From positions 1,178,001-1,242,000 of the forward strand of contig NZ_QRGB01000001.1 in assembly GCF_003449035.1 (NCBI RefSeq): DNA of 64,000 nt, given 5' to 3'. How positions within the stretch are numbered: the stretch's first letter is position 1; the number at the start of each line of letters is the position of its first letter. The translations under genes were made by a program, and so were the position numbers. This document shows, in pieces, positions 9,899 to 19,105 of the stretch. The stretch is from Pedobacter indicus. Lineage in GTDB: Bacteria; Bacteroidota; Bacteroidia; Sphingobacteriales; Sphingobacteriaceae. The notes below the pieces were generated by a model, which saw nothing but the letters and a program-made list of their open reading frames with translations, was not told the DNA's origin and ran no database searches.

Positions 9899-9906
9899 TA
9901 TGTTTG
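9899..9906 (+). promoter_or_regulatory. -7 promoter element for azurin gene (TATGTTTG)
   Basis: TATGTTTG matches TAnnTTTG and lies 38 bp before the azurin ATG, leaving a leader of about 30 nt. The -33 region is not well matched. Confidence 0.5.
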
Positions 9907-9944
9907 TATTGTTAAACTTGATTTAATCTAAAATAAAAAACAAA

Positions 9945-10466
9945 ATGAAAAAACTATTTTTAGTGCCAGCGGCTGCGGTTGCTTTATTTTTGGCATCATG
10001 TGGAGGTAGTAACTCAAATACCACTGAAACTGCAACAACTGATGAGTCAGCTCCAGCAACTGAAACCGTTGCTTCTGGCGAAGCCTTAGAAACTGCTGTA
10101 TTTGAAATTGAAGCTAATGACCAAATGAAATTTGACAAAGATCTTTTCACTGTCAAAGCCGGTCAGGAAGTTCAAATTACATTAAAAAACGTTGGAGAGT
10201 TGCCAAAAGAATCAATGGGGCATAACTTCGTCGTATTAGCGCCAGGAACAGACGTAGCTGCATTCGGTGGTGAGGCTTTCAAAGCGAAAGACGCTGAGTA
10301 CATTCCTGCTACTTTTGCATCATCAATCATCGCACATACAAAATTATTAGGACCTGGAGAAAGTGATACTATTACTTTTACTATTGACGAACCGGGTGAA
10401 TACGAGTTTGTTTGTAGCTTCCCTGGTCACTGGGGTACGATGCGTGGTAAAATTGTTGTTGAATAA
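9945..10466 (+). CDS. azurin, type 1 copper lipoprotein
   Basis: The 173-residue protein is an azurin carried on a lipoprotein signal: lipobox LASC with Cys19, then a Ser/Thr/Glu-rich linker to about residue 48. All type 1 copper ligands are visible: His93 in MGHNF, Cys157 and His162 in FVCSFPGHW, and Met166. The segment IIAHTKLLGPGESDTITF closely matches classical azurins. It would shuttle electrons at the periplasmic or outer face of the envelope. It has its own promoter and terminator, so it is a single-gene unit between the GNAT-like gene and lpd. Confidence 0.93.
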   Translation: MKKLFLVPAAAVALFLASCGGSNSNTTETATTDESAPATETVASGEALETAVFEIEANDQMKFDKDLFTVKAGQEVQITLKNVGELPKESMGHNFVVLAPGTDVAAFGGEAFKAKDAEYIPATFASSIIAHTKLLGPGESDTITFTIDEPGEYEFVCSFPGHWGTMRGKIVVE

Positions 10467-10490
10467 TACAATCACGGTTATTTTAATATA

Positions 10491-10528
10491 AAAAAGAAGG
10501 CAGTCAATTTTGGCTGCCTTCTTTTTTG
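10491..10528 (+). terminator. intrinsic terminator after azurin
   Basis: An 11-bp stem (10493-10503 with 10514-10524, core AGAAGGCAG/CTGCCTTCT) and a 10-nt loop run into a T-rich tail. It is placed 26 bp after the azurin stop. Confidence 0.85.
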
Positions 10529-10544
10529 TGCTATTTTTGATCAT

Positions 10545-10552
10545 TACCTTTG
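10545..10552 (+). promoter_or_regulatory. -7 promoter element for lpd (TACCTTTG)
   Basis: TACCTTTG matches TAnnTTTG and ends 23 bp before the lpd ATG. A TTTG at 10525-10528 is only 16 bp upstream, shorter than the usual 19-21. Confidence 0.5.
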
Positions 10553-10575
10553 TTATACAATAAGAAACAAAAAAT

Positions 10576-11979
10576 ATGGAATATGACGTAGTTATAATTG
10601 GGAGCGGACCTGGTGGATATGTTAGCGCAATTCGCTGTGGTCAGCTCGGTCTTAAGACCGCAATTATTGAAAAATACAGTACCTTTGGAGGAACCTGTCT
10701 AAATGTTGGCTGCATCCCATCAAAAGCACTTCTAGATTCGAGTGAACATTTTCACAATGCAAAGCATCGCTTTAAAGAACATGGAATCGGATTAAAAGAC
10801 CTATCTGTTGATGTTGGACAGATGATAAAAAGAAAAGACGAAGTTGTACAACAAACCACCGCTGGAATCTCGTTTTTATTCAAGAAGAATAAGGTGACAT
10901 CCTATCAGGGTGTAGGTTCTTTCGTCGATAAGAACACGATCAAGATTACCAATGAAGGCGGTAAAGAGGAAACAATAAAAGCAAAAAACGTAATTATAGC
11001 TACAGGCTCCAAGCCTTTCTCATTACCCTCCATTAAAATTGATAAGAAAAGAATTATCACTTCCACCGAGGCCCTCAATCTGAAGGAGGTTCCAGAACAT
11101 CTTGTCTTGATAGGCGGTGGGGTAATCGGCCTAGAACTAGGTTCGGTATATGCACGCTTAGGGTCAAAAGTCACCGTTTTGGAGTACGCAGACTCGATCA
11201 TCCCTACGATGGATAAAGGTCTGGGCAAAGAGTTACAAAAGTCCCTTAAAGCTTTAGGCTTTGAATTTTTACTAGGACATAAGGTAACAGGTGCTAGCGT
11301 ACGAGGTAAAAAGGTCACTGTAACCGCCGAAGATAAACAAGGCAAAGAGGTAAAAGTAGCTGGTGATTATTGCTTGGTGGCGATCGGTAGAATAGCATAT
11401 ACTGAGGGGTTAGGCCTAGAAAATATAGGCATAACGGTCGATGAAAAGGGTAAGAAAGTTCCAGTTAATGAACACCTTCAAACAAGCGTAGAAGGGGTAT
11501 ATGCAATCGGTGATGTCGTAAAAGGTGCCATGTTGGCTCATAAAGCAGAAGACGAAGGGGTTTATGTTGCTGAATATATTGCTGGTCAAAAACCCCATAT
11601 CAACTACAACCTTATTCCAGGAGTAGTTTACACATGGCCAGAAGTAGCGAGTGTAGGTAAAACAGAGGAGGAATTAAAGAAGGATGGTCAGAAGTATAAA
11701 GCAGGTTCCTTCCCGTTCAAAGCGAGTGGACGTGCGCGCGCCAGCATGGATACTGAGGGCTTTGTTAAAGTCCTCGCTGATCCAGATACCGATGAGATAT
11801 TAGGTGTTCATATGATTGGACCCCGTGTAGCTGACATGATCGCCGAGGCGGTCGTAGCAATGGAGTACAGAGCTTCCGCTGAGGATATTGCACGTATTTG
11901 TCATGCTCACCCAACCTATACAGAATCCTTTAAAGAAGCAGCGCTAGCAGCTACTGCAAACCGAGCGATACATATGTAA
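10576..11979 (+). CDS. lpdA: dihydrolipoyl dehydrogenase (E3)
   Basis: The 467-residue flavoprotein has the N-terminal FAD motif IIGSGPGGYVSAIR and the redox disulfide GGTCLNVGCIPSK (Cys41, Cys46). An NAD motif (LIGGGVIGLELGSVYARLG), the second FAD motif (VYAIGDVV) and the C-terminal active-site segment HAHPTYTESF follow. It reoxidises dihydrolipoamide for the 2-oxo acid dehydrogenase complexes, including the sucA-odhB complex encoded 4 kb upstream. It is monocistronic, with its own promoter and a terminator directly after the stop. Confidence 0.97.
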   Translation: MEYDVVIIGSGPGGYVSAIRCGQLGLKTAIIEKYSTFGGTCLNVGCIPSKALLDSSEHFHNAKHRFKEHGIGLKDLSVDVGQMIKRKDEVVQQTTAGISFLFKKNKVTSYQGVGSFVDKNTIKITNEGGKEETIKAKNVIIATGSKPFSLPSIKIDKKRIITSTEALNLKEVPEHLVLIGGGVIGLELGSVYARLGSKVTVLEYADSIIPTMDKGLGKELQKSLKALGFEFLLGHKVTGASVRGKKVTVTAEDKQGKEVKVAGDYCLVAIGRIAYTEGLGLENIGITVDEKGKKVPVNEHLQTSVEGVYAIGDVVKGAMLAHKAEDEGVYVAEYIAGQKPHINYNLIPGVVYTWPEVASVGKTEEELKKDGQKYKAGSFPFKASGRARASMDTEGFVKVLADPDTDEILGVHMIGPRVADMIAEAVVAMEYRASAEDIARICHAHPTYTESFKEAALAATANRAIHM

Positions 11980-11986
11980 GATTTAC

Positions 11987-12014
11987 GAGCGGAATTTATT
12001 TCCGCTCTTTTTTT
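11987..12014 (+). terminator. intrinsic terminator after lpdA
   Basis: An 8-bp stem (GAGCGGAA 11987-11994, TTCCGCTC 12000-12007) with a 5-nt loop is followed by a T-run. It begins 8 bp after the lpdA stop. Confidence 0.85.
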
Positions 12015-12022
12015 GACTTTCT

Positions 12023-12400
12023 ATGAATTTTTACACACGTAAGTGGGTTAAACCCGAAGATCTGAATCCTAACGGCACCTTGTTTGGTGGAACATTATTA
12101 CGATGGATAGATGAAGAAGCGGTAATTTACGCTATAATTCAACTTGGTAATCCAAGGGTTGTTACCAAATATATATCGGAAATCAATTTCGTAAGTTCAG
12201 CCCGGCAAGGCGATATTGTTGAACTGGGGATAACTGCAACACATTTCGGGCGGACATCAATTACCTTGACTTGTGAAGTACGGAACAAAATAACTAAAAA
12301 GAGCATCCTTACAATCGACCAGCTCGTTTTTGTAAATGTAGATGAAAATGGAACTCCCGTTCCCCATGGTAAAACCGAAATTACTTACGCCTACCGATAG
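12023..12400 (+). CDS. hotdog-fold acyl-CoA thioesterase (YciA/BACH-like)
   Basis: The 125-residue single hotdog domain starts with the family pattern NPNGTLFGGTLLRWIDEEAV, including the conserved Asn/Gly turn and Asp of the active site. It continues with YISEINFVSSARQGDIVELG. It should hydrolyse acyl-CoA thioesters; chain-length preference cannot be read. It starts right after the lpdA terminator. Confidence 0.85.
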   Translation: MNFYTRKWVKPEDLNPNGTLFGGTLLRWIDEEAVIYAIIQLGNPRVVTKYISEINFVSSARQGDIVELGITATHFGRTSITLTCEVRNKITKKSILTIDQLVFVNVDENGTPVPHGKTEITYAYR

Positions 12401-12490
12401 CCTCTTGGTAGTCGAACTTAAACATATTGTTAAATCAATATGAATATAATGTAAAAATAGATATTTTTGCTGCTACCCTTTAACGCAGCA

Positions 12491-14419
12491 ATGTCGGCAA
12501 ACAAAACTTTTAAAACGAATATTTACGGTAAGGTTCTGTACCTTTTTATTATTCTCCTTTTGGTATATGCACTCTTGCGATTAGGGTTTTATTGGTCAAA
12601 TCGGTCGTTATTTCCGGGTGTAGACACATCCAGCTTGCTAACGATGATGCTTGGCGGCGTCAAATTCGATATTGCAGCACTGATCTATATTAATTCGCTC
12701 TATATTTTAACGCAGAGTATTCCATTTACATTTCGCTACAAACAATTGTACCAGAACGTAAGTAAATGGATATTCATCATTACAAATACGGTCGGTATTA
12801 TATTGAACCTGATCGACTTTGGTTATTATAAATTCACGTTAAAAAGAACGACAGGAACCATATTTCAGCAGTTTTCAAATGAAGAGAATATGCTCAAGCT
12901 ATCAATTGATTTTCTCGTTGATTATTGGTATTTGCTAATTGCTCTAGTATTACTCGTCGTTTTGCTCCACTGGCTGTACAATCATATAGAGATCGTGAAG
13001 CCAGTCAGGTTCCGAACTGCTCAGTACCTTGTTCACAGCGCTCTTTTTGTTGTCATCGTTCTTTTAAGCATAGTAGGTGTCAGAGGCGGGTGGCGACACA
13101 GCACGCGGCCAATTACCCTGAATAATGCAGGTGATTTTGTTGAAAGACCGGAACAAATGTATATCGTTCTTAACACACCATTTTCTATCATCAGGACTTT
13201 GGGCTCGGTAGACCTCAAGCCGGTTGAATATTTCACTGAGTCCGAGCTTTCAGAAATATACAATCCTATCCATCAACCAAGCAATACAGAGGAGTTTAAG
13301 CCCCTAAATATTGTGTTATTGATTATAGAAAGCTTAGGGAAGGAACATATTGGTACCTTGAATAAAGATTTAGATAATGGCAAATACAAGGGTTACACGC
13401 CATTTCTGGATTCACTGATTACCGAGAGCTATACATTTACCAGAACGTTCGCTAATGGTCGTAAATCAATAGACGCCCTACCGGCTATTATTTCAGGGGT
13501 TCCGAGTATCAAAGAACCTTATGTTTTGTCTATTTATTCGGGTAATAAGATAAATAGTTTGCCCAGTATATTGAAAGGAAAAGGGTATGAGACTGCATTT
13601 TTCCATGGAGCTCCGAACGGATCAATGGGCTTTTCAGCTTATGCCAAGTTAGCTGGATTTGATCATTATTTTGGAAAAAATGAATATAATAATAACAAGG
13701 ACTTCGATGGTATTTGGGGAATATGGGATGAACCTTTCCTCCAATACGTTGCCAATGAAACTGGGACATTGAAAGAACCGTTTTTGTCTGCATTTTTCTC
13801 ATTGTCTTCCCATCATCCGTTTCAAGTGCCAGATCAATATGCAGGGAAATTCCCAAAGGGGAACCTTCCTGTTCAAGAAGTCATCGGTTATACTGATTTA
13901 GCGCTCCGGAAGTTCTTCGAAACAGCAAAAGAGCAATCTTGGTATGATCGTACATTATTTGTTCTTTGTGCCGATCATGCAACGGTATCCTATTATCCCG
14001 AATACCAAACACCGCTTGGGGCATATTCGATACCTATTGTATTTTACTATCCGGGTGGTGAGCTGAAAGGAATGTCAGATAAGTTAGTTCAGCAGATCGA
14101 TATAATGCCTACTGTATTGAACTTTTTAAACTACGAGAAGCCATACTTCGCATTCGGTTTTGATGCTTTTTCAAGTGACACAACCAACTTCGTTGTCAAT
14201 AACAACGGTAGTGCTTTTAGCTTTATTCAGGGGGACTATCTTTTAATCGGTGATATAGATCACAGCACCGGCTTGTTCAACATTAAGCAGGATCCTTTAT
14301 TGAAAAACAATCTGATTAGGAAACATAAAGGGACACAAGACTCACTTCAAAGACATCTGCAAGCCTTTATTCAACAGTACAATAACCGCATGATTAATAA
14401 TAATCTAACTGTTCACTGA
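12491..14419 (+). CDS. LTA-synthase-like membrane phosphoglycerol transferase / sulfatase-fold protein
   Basis: The 642-residue protein has about five transmembrane segments in residues 1-220 and then an extracytoplasmic alkaline-phosphatase/sulfatase-fold domain. The metal site is indicated by IVLLIIESLGKEHIG (Glu), FANGRKSIDALPAI and FVLCADHAT near the end. The nucleophile position, usually Thr in LtaS, reads Ser326. Such proteins in Gram-negative bacteria transfer phosphoglycerol- or phosphoethanolamine-like groups onto envelope glycans; the acceptor here is unknown. A TTG at 12467 is possible but the ATG at 12491 gives a normal N-terminus. The 3' end overlaps the convergent DUF3817 gene by 15 bp. 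Confidence 0.85.
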   Translation: MSANKTFKTNIYGKVLYLFIILLLVYALLRLGFYWSNRSLFPGVDTSSLLTMMLGGVKFDIAALIYINSLYILTQSIPFTFRYKQLYQNVSKWIFIITNTVGIILNLIDFGYYKFTLKRTTGTIFQQFSNEENMLKLSIDFLVDYWYLLIALVLLVVLLHWLYNHIEIVKPVRFRTAQYLVHSALFVVIVLLSIVGVRGGWRHSTRPITLNNAGDFVERPEQMYIVLNTPFSIIRTLGSVDLKPVEYFTESELSEIYNPIHQPSNTEEFKPLNIVLLIIESLGKEHIGTLNKDLDNGKYKGYTPFLDSLITESYTFTRTFANGRKSIDALPAIISGVPSIKEPYVLSIYSGNKINSLPSILKGKGYETAFFHGAPNGSMGFSAYAKLAGFDHYFGKNEYNNNKDFDGIWGIWDEPFLQYVANETGTLKEPFLSAFFSLSSHHPFQVPDQYAGKFPKGNLPVQEVIGYTDLALRKFFETAKEQSWYDRTLFVLCADHATVSYYPEYQTPLGAYSIPIVFYYPGGELKGMSDKLVQQIDIMPTVLNFLNYEKPYFAFGFDAFSSDTTNFVVNNNGSAFSFIQGDYLLIGDIDHSTGLFNIKQDPLLKNNLIRKHKGTQDSLQRHLQAFIQQYNNRMINNNLTVH

Positions 14420-14737
14420 GGTTGAGGGTTTAAGTGATCCCTCTTCTTTCAATTCTAGTTTTAATTTCCGTTCAACCCAAAATGGTGCTAAAGGAATTAA
14501 AGATGCTAAAAAGAATACAGCAAGTCTTTTAAAGCTCCATTTATAAATATACCAACAGCTAATCAATAAAACTAAATATGCTATAAACAGCAGCCCGTGA
14601 GCCCAACCCACATACTTTACCCCCAAAGGCCAATCTGCTAAATACTTGAGAGGCATTGCGATAAAAAATAAAATAACTGTCGATATACCTTCAATAAAGG
14701 CTACCTGCATAAAGCGGAAAAGCGTTGAATCTTTCAT
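14405..14737 (-). CDS. DUF3817 small integral membrane protein
   Basis: The 110-residue protein has three predicted membrane helices. Its pattern RFMQVAFIEGISTVILFF..MPLKY, then WAHGLLFIAYLV, is characteristic of DUF3817 proteins. Molecular role unknown. It reads convergently into the LTA-synthase-like gene with a 15-bp overlap. Confidence 0.8.
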   Translation of the reverse strand: MKDSTLFRFMQVAFIEGISTVILFFIAMPLKYLADWPLGVKYVGWAHGLLFIAYLVLLISCWYIYKWSFKRLAVFFLASLIPLAPFWVERKLKLELKEEGSLKPSTSVNS

Positions 14738-14841
14738 ATGTATAAGCTATAAGAATCCATTAAGCCCCGAAAATACGGCTTTTGTATCCAGCTTCAGAAC
14801 TTTCTTTGTAAGCTTGACAAAAGCTTGACTATCTGCGCTGA

Positions 14842-17800
14842 CTAGTGTTCGTATTCAGGCTTCAGCTCTTTATGCTCATACTCTTCCACCATCAGCTCAT
14901 CTATCGGTAAGCCTTCTTTGTCCAGTCCCAGCTTATGTAGGATGGTGTCAAATAACATATACACCACCGGCACAACCACCAAAGTCAAGAATAAGGAACT
15001 AACCAAGCCCCCAATAATTACCCATGCCAAGCCGTTTTTCCATTCGGCTCCGGCGCCAGATGCTAAGGCGATCGGCAACATACCAAAGACCATGGCGATC
15101 GTGGTCATTAGAATCGGGCGGAGACGTGCGTGGTTCGCATTGATAAGAGCCTGTTTGGTAGTTTGTCCTTCCGCTTTCATGTGATTCGTAAAGTCAACCA
15201 ATAGAATAGCGTTTTTAGCCACCAACCCAATCAACATAATGAGTCCAAGAATAGTAAAGATATTCAAGCTGTTGTTGGTCAATGCCAACGCCAATAACGC
15301 CCCAATAATCGATAAAGGAATCGAGAACATCACCACAAAAGGGTATACAAAACTGTCGTACAAGGCTACCATAATAAAGTAAACCATAACGACTGCAATC
15401 AGTAAAGCAATACCCAATGTTCCGAAGCCCTCAGATTGATTTTCCATATCACCACTCCAGATATAATTTACACCTAAAGGTTTATGTATCTTCTCTAGCT
15501 CTGTTTCAAAGTCAGCCGCTATACTTCCGGCTGGTCGGCCTACCGTTTGTCCTTGTACTTTCACCGAAGTGCTCTTATCCCGTCGTTCCAATTGCGTAGG
15601 TCCCGAACCTTCTTTTACATCTGCAAATTGGGATAGTTTAATCAACTGCCCCTGATTATTAGCAAACAGTAAATTACTTACATCATTTACATTTCGCCGA
15701 TCATAGTCATCAAATCGAATATTGATATCGTATTCATATTCACCCTGACGGAATTTACCGTCAGTGTTTCCATTAAACGCCGTTTGCATCGTTGCACCTA
15801 CCGTTTGGAGATCCAAACCTAATGACGACATCTTGTCACGGTTCACGACTACCTCAACTTCTGGGTTTCCTCCTTCAACGGAAAGTTTCGTTCCCGTCGA
15901 CCCAGGTATGTCTGCCAAAATATCACGCGCCTTTTCTGCATAATCCATGATACTATCTAAGTTGGAACCCGTTACAATAAGTTCAATTGGCGCCTGTTCT
16001 GCAGTTCCCATAATACTGACAGGCACGGTTTTAATTTTTACGCCAACCAAAATATCGGCAAGCTCTTTCTTGATTTTAGCAGCATAAACATCGGAAGGGT
16101 CACGTTCACTCTTATCAATCAATTTGACCGTAATCTCTGCTTTATAAGGAGTAGCAAGTGTTCCCATCATCCCATCGCTCGATTGACCGACCATCGTGAT
16201 CATCGATGTGATTTCCGGTTTCGTTGACAAAAACTCTTCTGTTTTCAGAGCCACTTGGTTTGTTTGCTCGATAGACGCATCTTTTGGCAATTCCAATTGA
16301 ACTAAGAACTCCCCACGATCACTTTGTGCAAAGAACTCCCCTCCAATAAAGCCGGCGATTACCAATCCAAAAGAGCCGAAAAGCAGTAAAGTAACAACGA
16401 CTAAAGTAATCGCCTTATGGCCTAAACACCATTCCAAAATATTGGTGATCCAATTGGTAAATCGCTTCAATAGCCTTTCAAAACCCAGGATAAAACGACC
16501 ACTAATTTTCTCGGATGTAATTTTTTCCAGTTTACCGAAGCGCGATGTTAATAGCGGAACGATTGTAAACGAGACCAGTAAACTTAGTAGCGTTGAAATA
16601 ATAACCACCACACAGAATTCACGTAGAATACTGGACACCATACCTGTACTCAAGGAAATTGGCAGAAACACCACGACAATTACTAATGTAATCGAAACCA
16701 CCGTGAAGCCGATCTCTTTAGCACCGTCTATAGAAGCTCTGACTTTATTCTTTCCCATTTCCATATGTCGGTAAATATTCTCGATTACCACAATGGCATC
16801 ATCGACCAGAATACCCACGACAAGCGATAAGCCCAAAAGGGACATCAGGTTCAGCGTAAAGCCGAAAAGCAACATACCGATAAAGGTAGAGATCAAAGAA
16901 ACCGGTATAGCAACCATAACAATGACTGCATTCCTAAAGCTATGCAAAAAGAGGAGCATGATTATTGCTACCAAAATGATCGCAAGAATCAGGTCAAATA
17001 CCACAGCATTAGCTGATTCCAAGGTATAAAGCGAGCTGTCATTCGCAACTTCCAGCGATAATCCGGCAGATGCATGCTCGGTTTCCAATTGTCCCAGAAT
17101 CGCACGTACCTCCTGACTCACGGCTACCGCGTTAGCGTCTGAAGTTTTTAGAATTTGGATCGCAATTGAGGCACGACGATCAACCCTAGATAATTTTTCA
17201 ACATCTTTTTGCGTGTCCTGAACATCAGCAAGGTCTTTAACCCGTATCTGAGCCCCGTCTGCAGTCGTGGTGACAACTAGGTTGCGAAGTTCATCTACAT
17301 CTTTAAACTTCCCGGCCAAACGCACCAAAATATCCTGTTCAGTAGTTTTGATACTACCCGTTGGGAAGTCAAGATTAGAAGAAAGGATAATCTGTTGAAT
17401 TTGCAACGGCGAGATACCATAAGCTTCTAACTTGCTCGCATTTAAATTTACCTGTATTTCTCTTTCCTGCCCCCCGATTAGATTGACCTGCGCCACCCCC
17501 GGTACCTGCGATAATATCGGTTGTATGGTTTTGTCAATAAGATCATAGAACTCAGCATCCGCCATATTAGAGGTTGCCGAAAGTGTCACGATTGGCAAGT
17601 CATCAAACGAAAACTTAGCCAATGAAGGGGCATCCACATCATCAGGCAAGTCTGCGAGTATCGCATTGATTTTTCTCTGCGCATCATTCAGTGCCAGATC
17701 GACATCCGTTCCACTGTTCAATGTGATAATTACCAAAGAAAGACTCTCAAATGAGGTTGCGTCAATCTTTTTTACATTTTCCATCGATGCTACAGCATCT

Positions 17801-18003
17801 TCAATTTCTTTGGTAACCGTGTTTTCTACTTCGTTAGGAGAGGCTCCCGGGTAGACAGTCGATATAGAAACTACCTCGGGCGTGAATTTCGGTAACATCT
17901 CATAATTCAATGAAAAGTAACTCAAAATACCCATTAAACTGAGTGCAGTGAATACAACGATAACGAGTGACGGCCTTTTTATGGAGACTTCTGATATTTT
18001 CAT
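14842..18003 (-). CDS. RND multidrug efflux permease (HAE1/AcrB-like)
   Basis: The 1053-residue inner-membrane proton antiporter has the canonical start MKISEVSIKRPSLVIVVFTAL. It also has a PGASPNEVENTVTKEIEDAVASM porter segment, the membrane motif VGILVDDAIVVIENIYRHME with paired acidic residues, and a second repeat (LVAKNAILLVDFTN). It ends with a charged cytoplasmic tail. It exports hydrophobic compounds together with the adaptor and outer-membrane channel encoded just upstream in the same operon. No local regulator gene is adjacent. Confidence 0.95.
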   Translation of the reverse strand: MKISEVSIKRPSLVIVVFTALSLMGILSYFSLNYEMLPKFTPEVVSISTVYPGASPNEVENTVTKEIEDAVASMENVKKIDATSFESLSLVIITLNSGTDVDLALNDAQRKINAILADLPDDVDAPSLAKFSFDDLPIVTLSATSNMADAEFYDLIDKTIQPILSQVPGVAQVNLIGGQEREIQVNLNASKLEAYGISPLQIQQIILSSNLDFPTGSIKTTEQDILVRLAGKFKDVDELRNLVVTTTADGAQIRVKDLADVQDTQKDVEKLSRVDRRASIAIQILKTSDANAVAVSQEVRAILGQLETEHASAGLSLEVANDSSLYTLESANAVVFDLILAIILVAIIMLLFLHSFRNAVIVMVAIPVSLISTFIGMLLFGFTLNLMSLLGLSLVVGILVDDAIVVIENIYRHMEMGKNKVRASIDGAKEIGFTVVSITLVIVVVFLPISLSTGMVSSILREFCVVVIISTLLSLLVSFTIVPLLTSRFGKLEKITSEKISGRFILGFERLLKRFTNWITNILEWCLGHKAITLVVVTLLLFGSFGLVIAGFIGGEFFAQSDRGEFLVQLELPKDASIEQTNQVALKTEEFLSTKPEITSMITMVGQSSDGMMGTLATPYKAEITVKLIDKSERDPSDVYAAKIKKELADILVGVKIKTVPVSIMGTAEQAPIELIVTGSNLDSIMDYAEKARDILADIPGSTGTKLSVEGGNPEVEVVVNRDKMSSLGLDLQTVGATMQTAFNGNTDGKFRQGEYEYDINIRFDDYDRRNVNDVSNLLFANNQGQLIKLSQFADVKEGSGPTQLERRDKSTSVKVQGQTVGRPAGSIAADFETELEKIHKPLGVNYIWSGDMENQSEGFGTLGIALLIAVVMVYFIMVALYDSFVYPFVVMFSIPLSIIGALLALALTNNSLNIFTILGLIMLIGLVAKNAILLVDFTNHMKAEGQTTKQALINANHARLRPILMTTIAMVFGMLPIALASGAGAEWKNGLAWVIIGGLVSSLFLTLVVVPVVYMLFDTILHKLGLDKEGLPIDELMVEEYEHKELKPEYEH

Positions 18004-18043
18004 TAATTATACGTTTATCTTGAAAATCAAGTTTTTCAAATGT

Positions 18044-19105
18044 TTATGACTGCGGACTAACTTTTGTTCCGTTCACGAGGTTAATTTGTCCACTTGTAAT
18101 AACGGTTTCACCTTCCTTTAATCCACTTACAATTTCTACCTGCTCACCCATGATACGTCCGGCAACAACGTCTTTAAGCTGCGCAGTAGTATCTTGTCCG
18201 AGAACATAGATTTGGTTGCTGCTTACTCCACCGACAAAGGACGAGCGCGGAATAGTTATCTGTGGCGCTTGATCCGGAAAATCAAAACTGGCTGTAGCAT
18301 ACATGCCCGCACGCACTGTATTAGCTTCTGGGTTAACTAGCTCTACTTTAACAGGGTAATTAAGTGCTGCATCAGCCTTTGGTGCGATGAAAGTCACCAC
18401 CCCTGAAAATTCCTTGTCCGGAAAAGTCGTTGTTGTAATCTTTACTTGATCACCCGTTTTGATATTGGCAACTTGCGCTTCATTAACTGTAACGTTGAGT
18501 TCTAACGCGGAAATGTCAACAATGTTAAAGAGTAGTGTAGTAGGCGTTACGTAGGCCCCTTGTTCGACATTCCGCCTGTTAACCACTCCCGATATGGGTG
18601 ATTTAATGTACGTATCCTGAACTCTTCTTTTCGCCTGTTGAACCATTGTTTCCGTGTTTCGGAGGTTCAGAGCCACTTCATCCAGTTGTGCACGCGTTAC
18701 ACCGCCTGTTTCATACGAGCTTTGGTAGCGCTCCATGTCTGTTTTTGCTTTTTGATATGCAGCCTCCGCTTGTTGTAAGTCTAGGTTTGCATATTCAGGG
18801 TCAATTTTAATCAAGGTTTGCCCTTTTCGAACCTGGTCACCTTCATCAACCAGCAGTTGGGTTACACGACCGTTCGTTTCGGCTAGCAAGTCTAAATCCT
18901 GCTTAGCCGCAAAATTACCGTTCACAGAGAAATCAAGTTGCAAGCTCTGCTTCTCTGCAACCGCTGTCTTTACAACGATCGCCCCACTCTCGTCGGCAAC
19001 AATCGCGGTCCGAGCTTCGTTTTCTTTTTTATTATTGATAAGTATCCATGCAATTAATCCAACCACAACTGCGATAATACCTATGGTTAATATTCCTCTT
19101 TTCAT
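18044..19105 (-). CDS. RND efflux periplasmic adaptor (membrane fusion protein)
   Basis: The 353-residue adaptor has an N-terminal membrane anchor (ILTIGIIAVVVGLIAWILI) and a biotinyl-lipoyl-like hairpin (LLAETNGRVTQLLVDEGDQV, then YIKSPISGVVNRRNVEQGAY). A coiled-coil stretch and beta-barrel/membrane-proximal domains follow to the end. It bridges the RND pump and the TolC-like channel. Its start codon overlaps the stop of the TolC gene by one base (TAATG) and it is 40 bp from the pump gene, so the three genes form one operon. Confidence 0.93.
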   Translation of the reverse strand: MKRGILTIGIIAVVVGLIAWILINNKKENEARTAIVADESGAIVVKTAVAEKQSLQLDFSVNGNFAAKQDLDLLAETNGRVTQLLVDEGDQVRKGQTLIKIDPEYANLDLQQAEAAYQKAKTDMERYQSSYETGGVTRAQLDEVALNLRNTETMVQQAKRRVQDTYIKSPISGVVNRRNVEQGAYVTPTTLLFNIVDISALELNVTVNEAQVANIKTGDQVKITTTTFPDKEFSGVVTFIAPKADAALNYPVKVELVNPEANTVRAGMYATASFDFPDQAPQITIPRSSFVGGVSSNQIYVLGQDTTAQLKDVVAGRIMGEQVEIVSGLKEGETVITSGQINLVNGTKVSPQS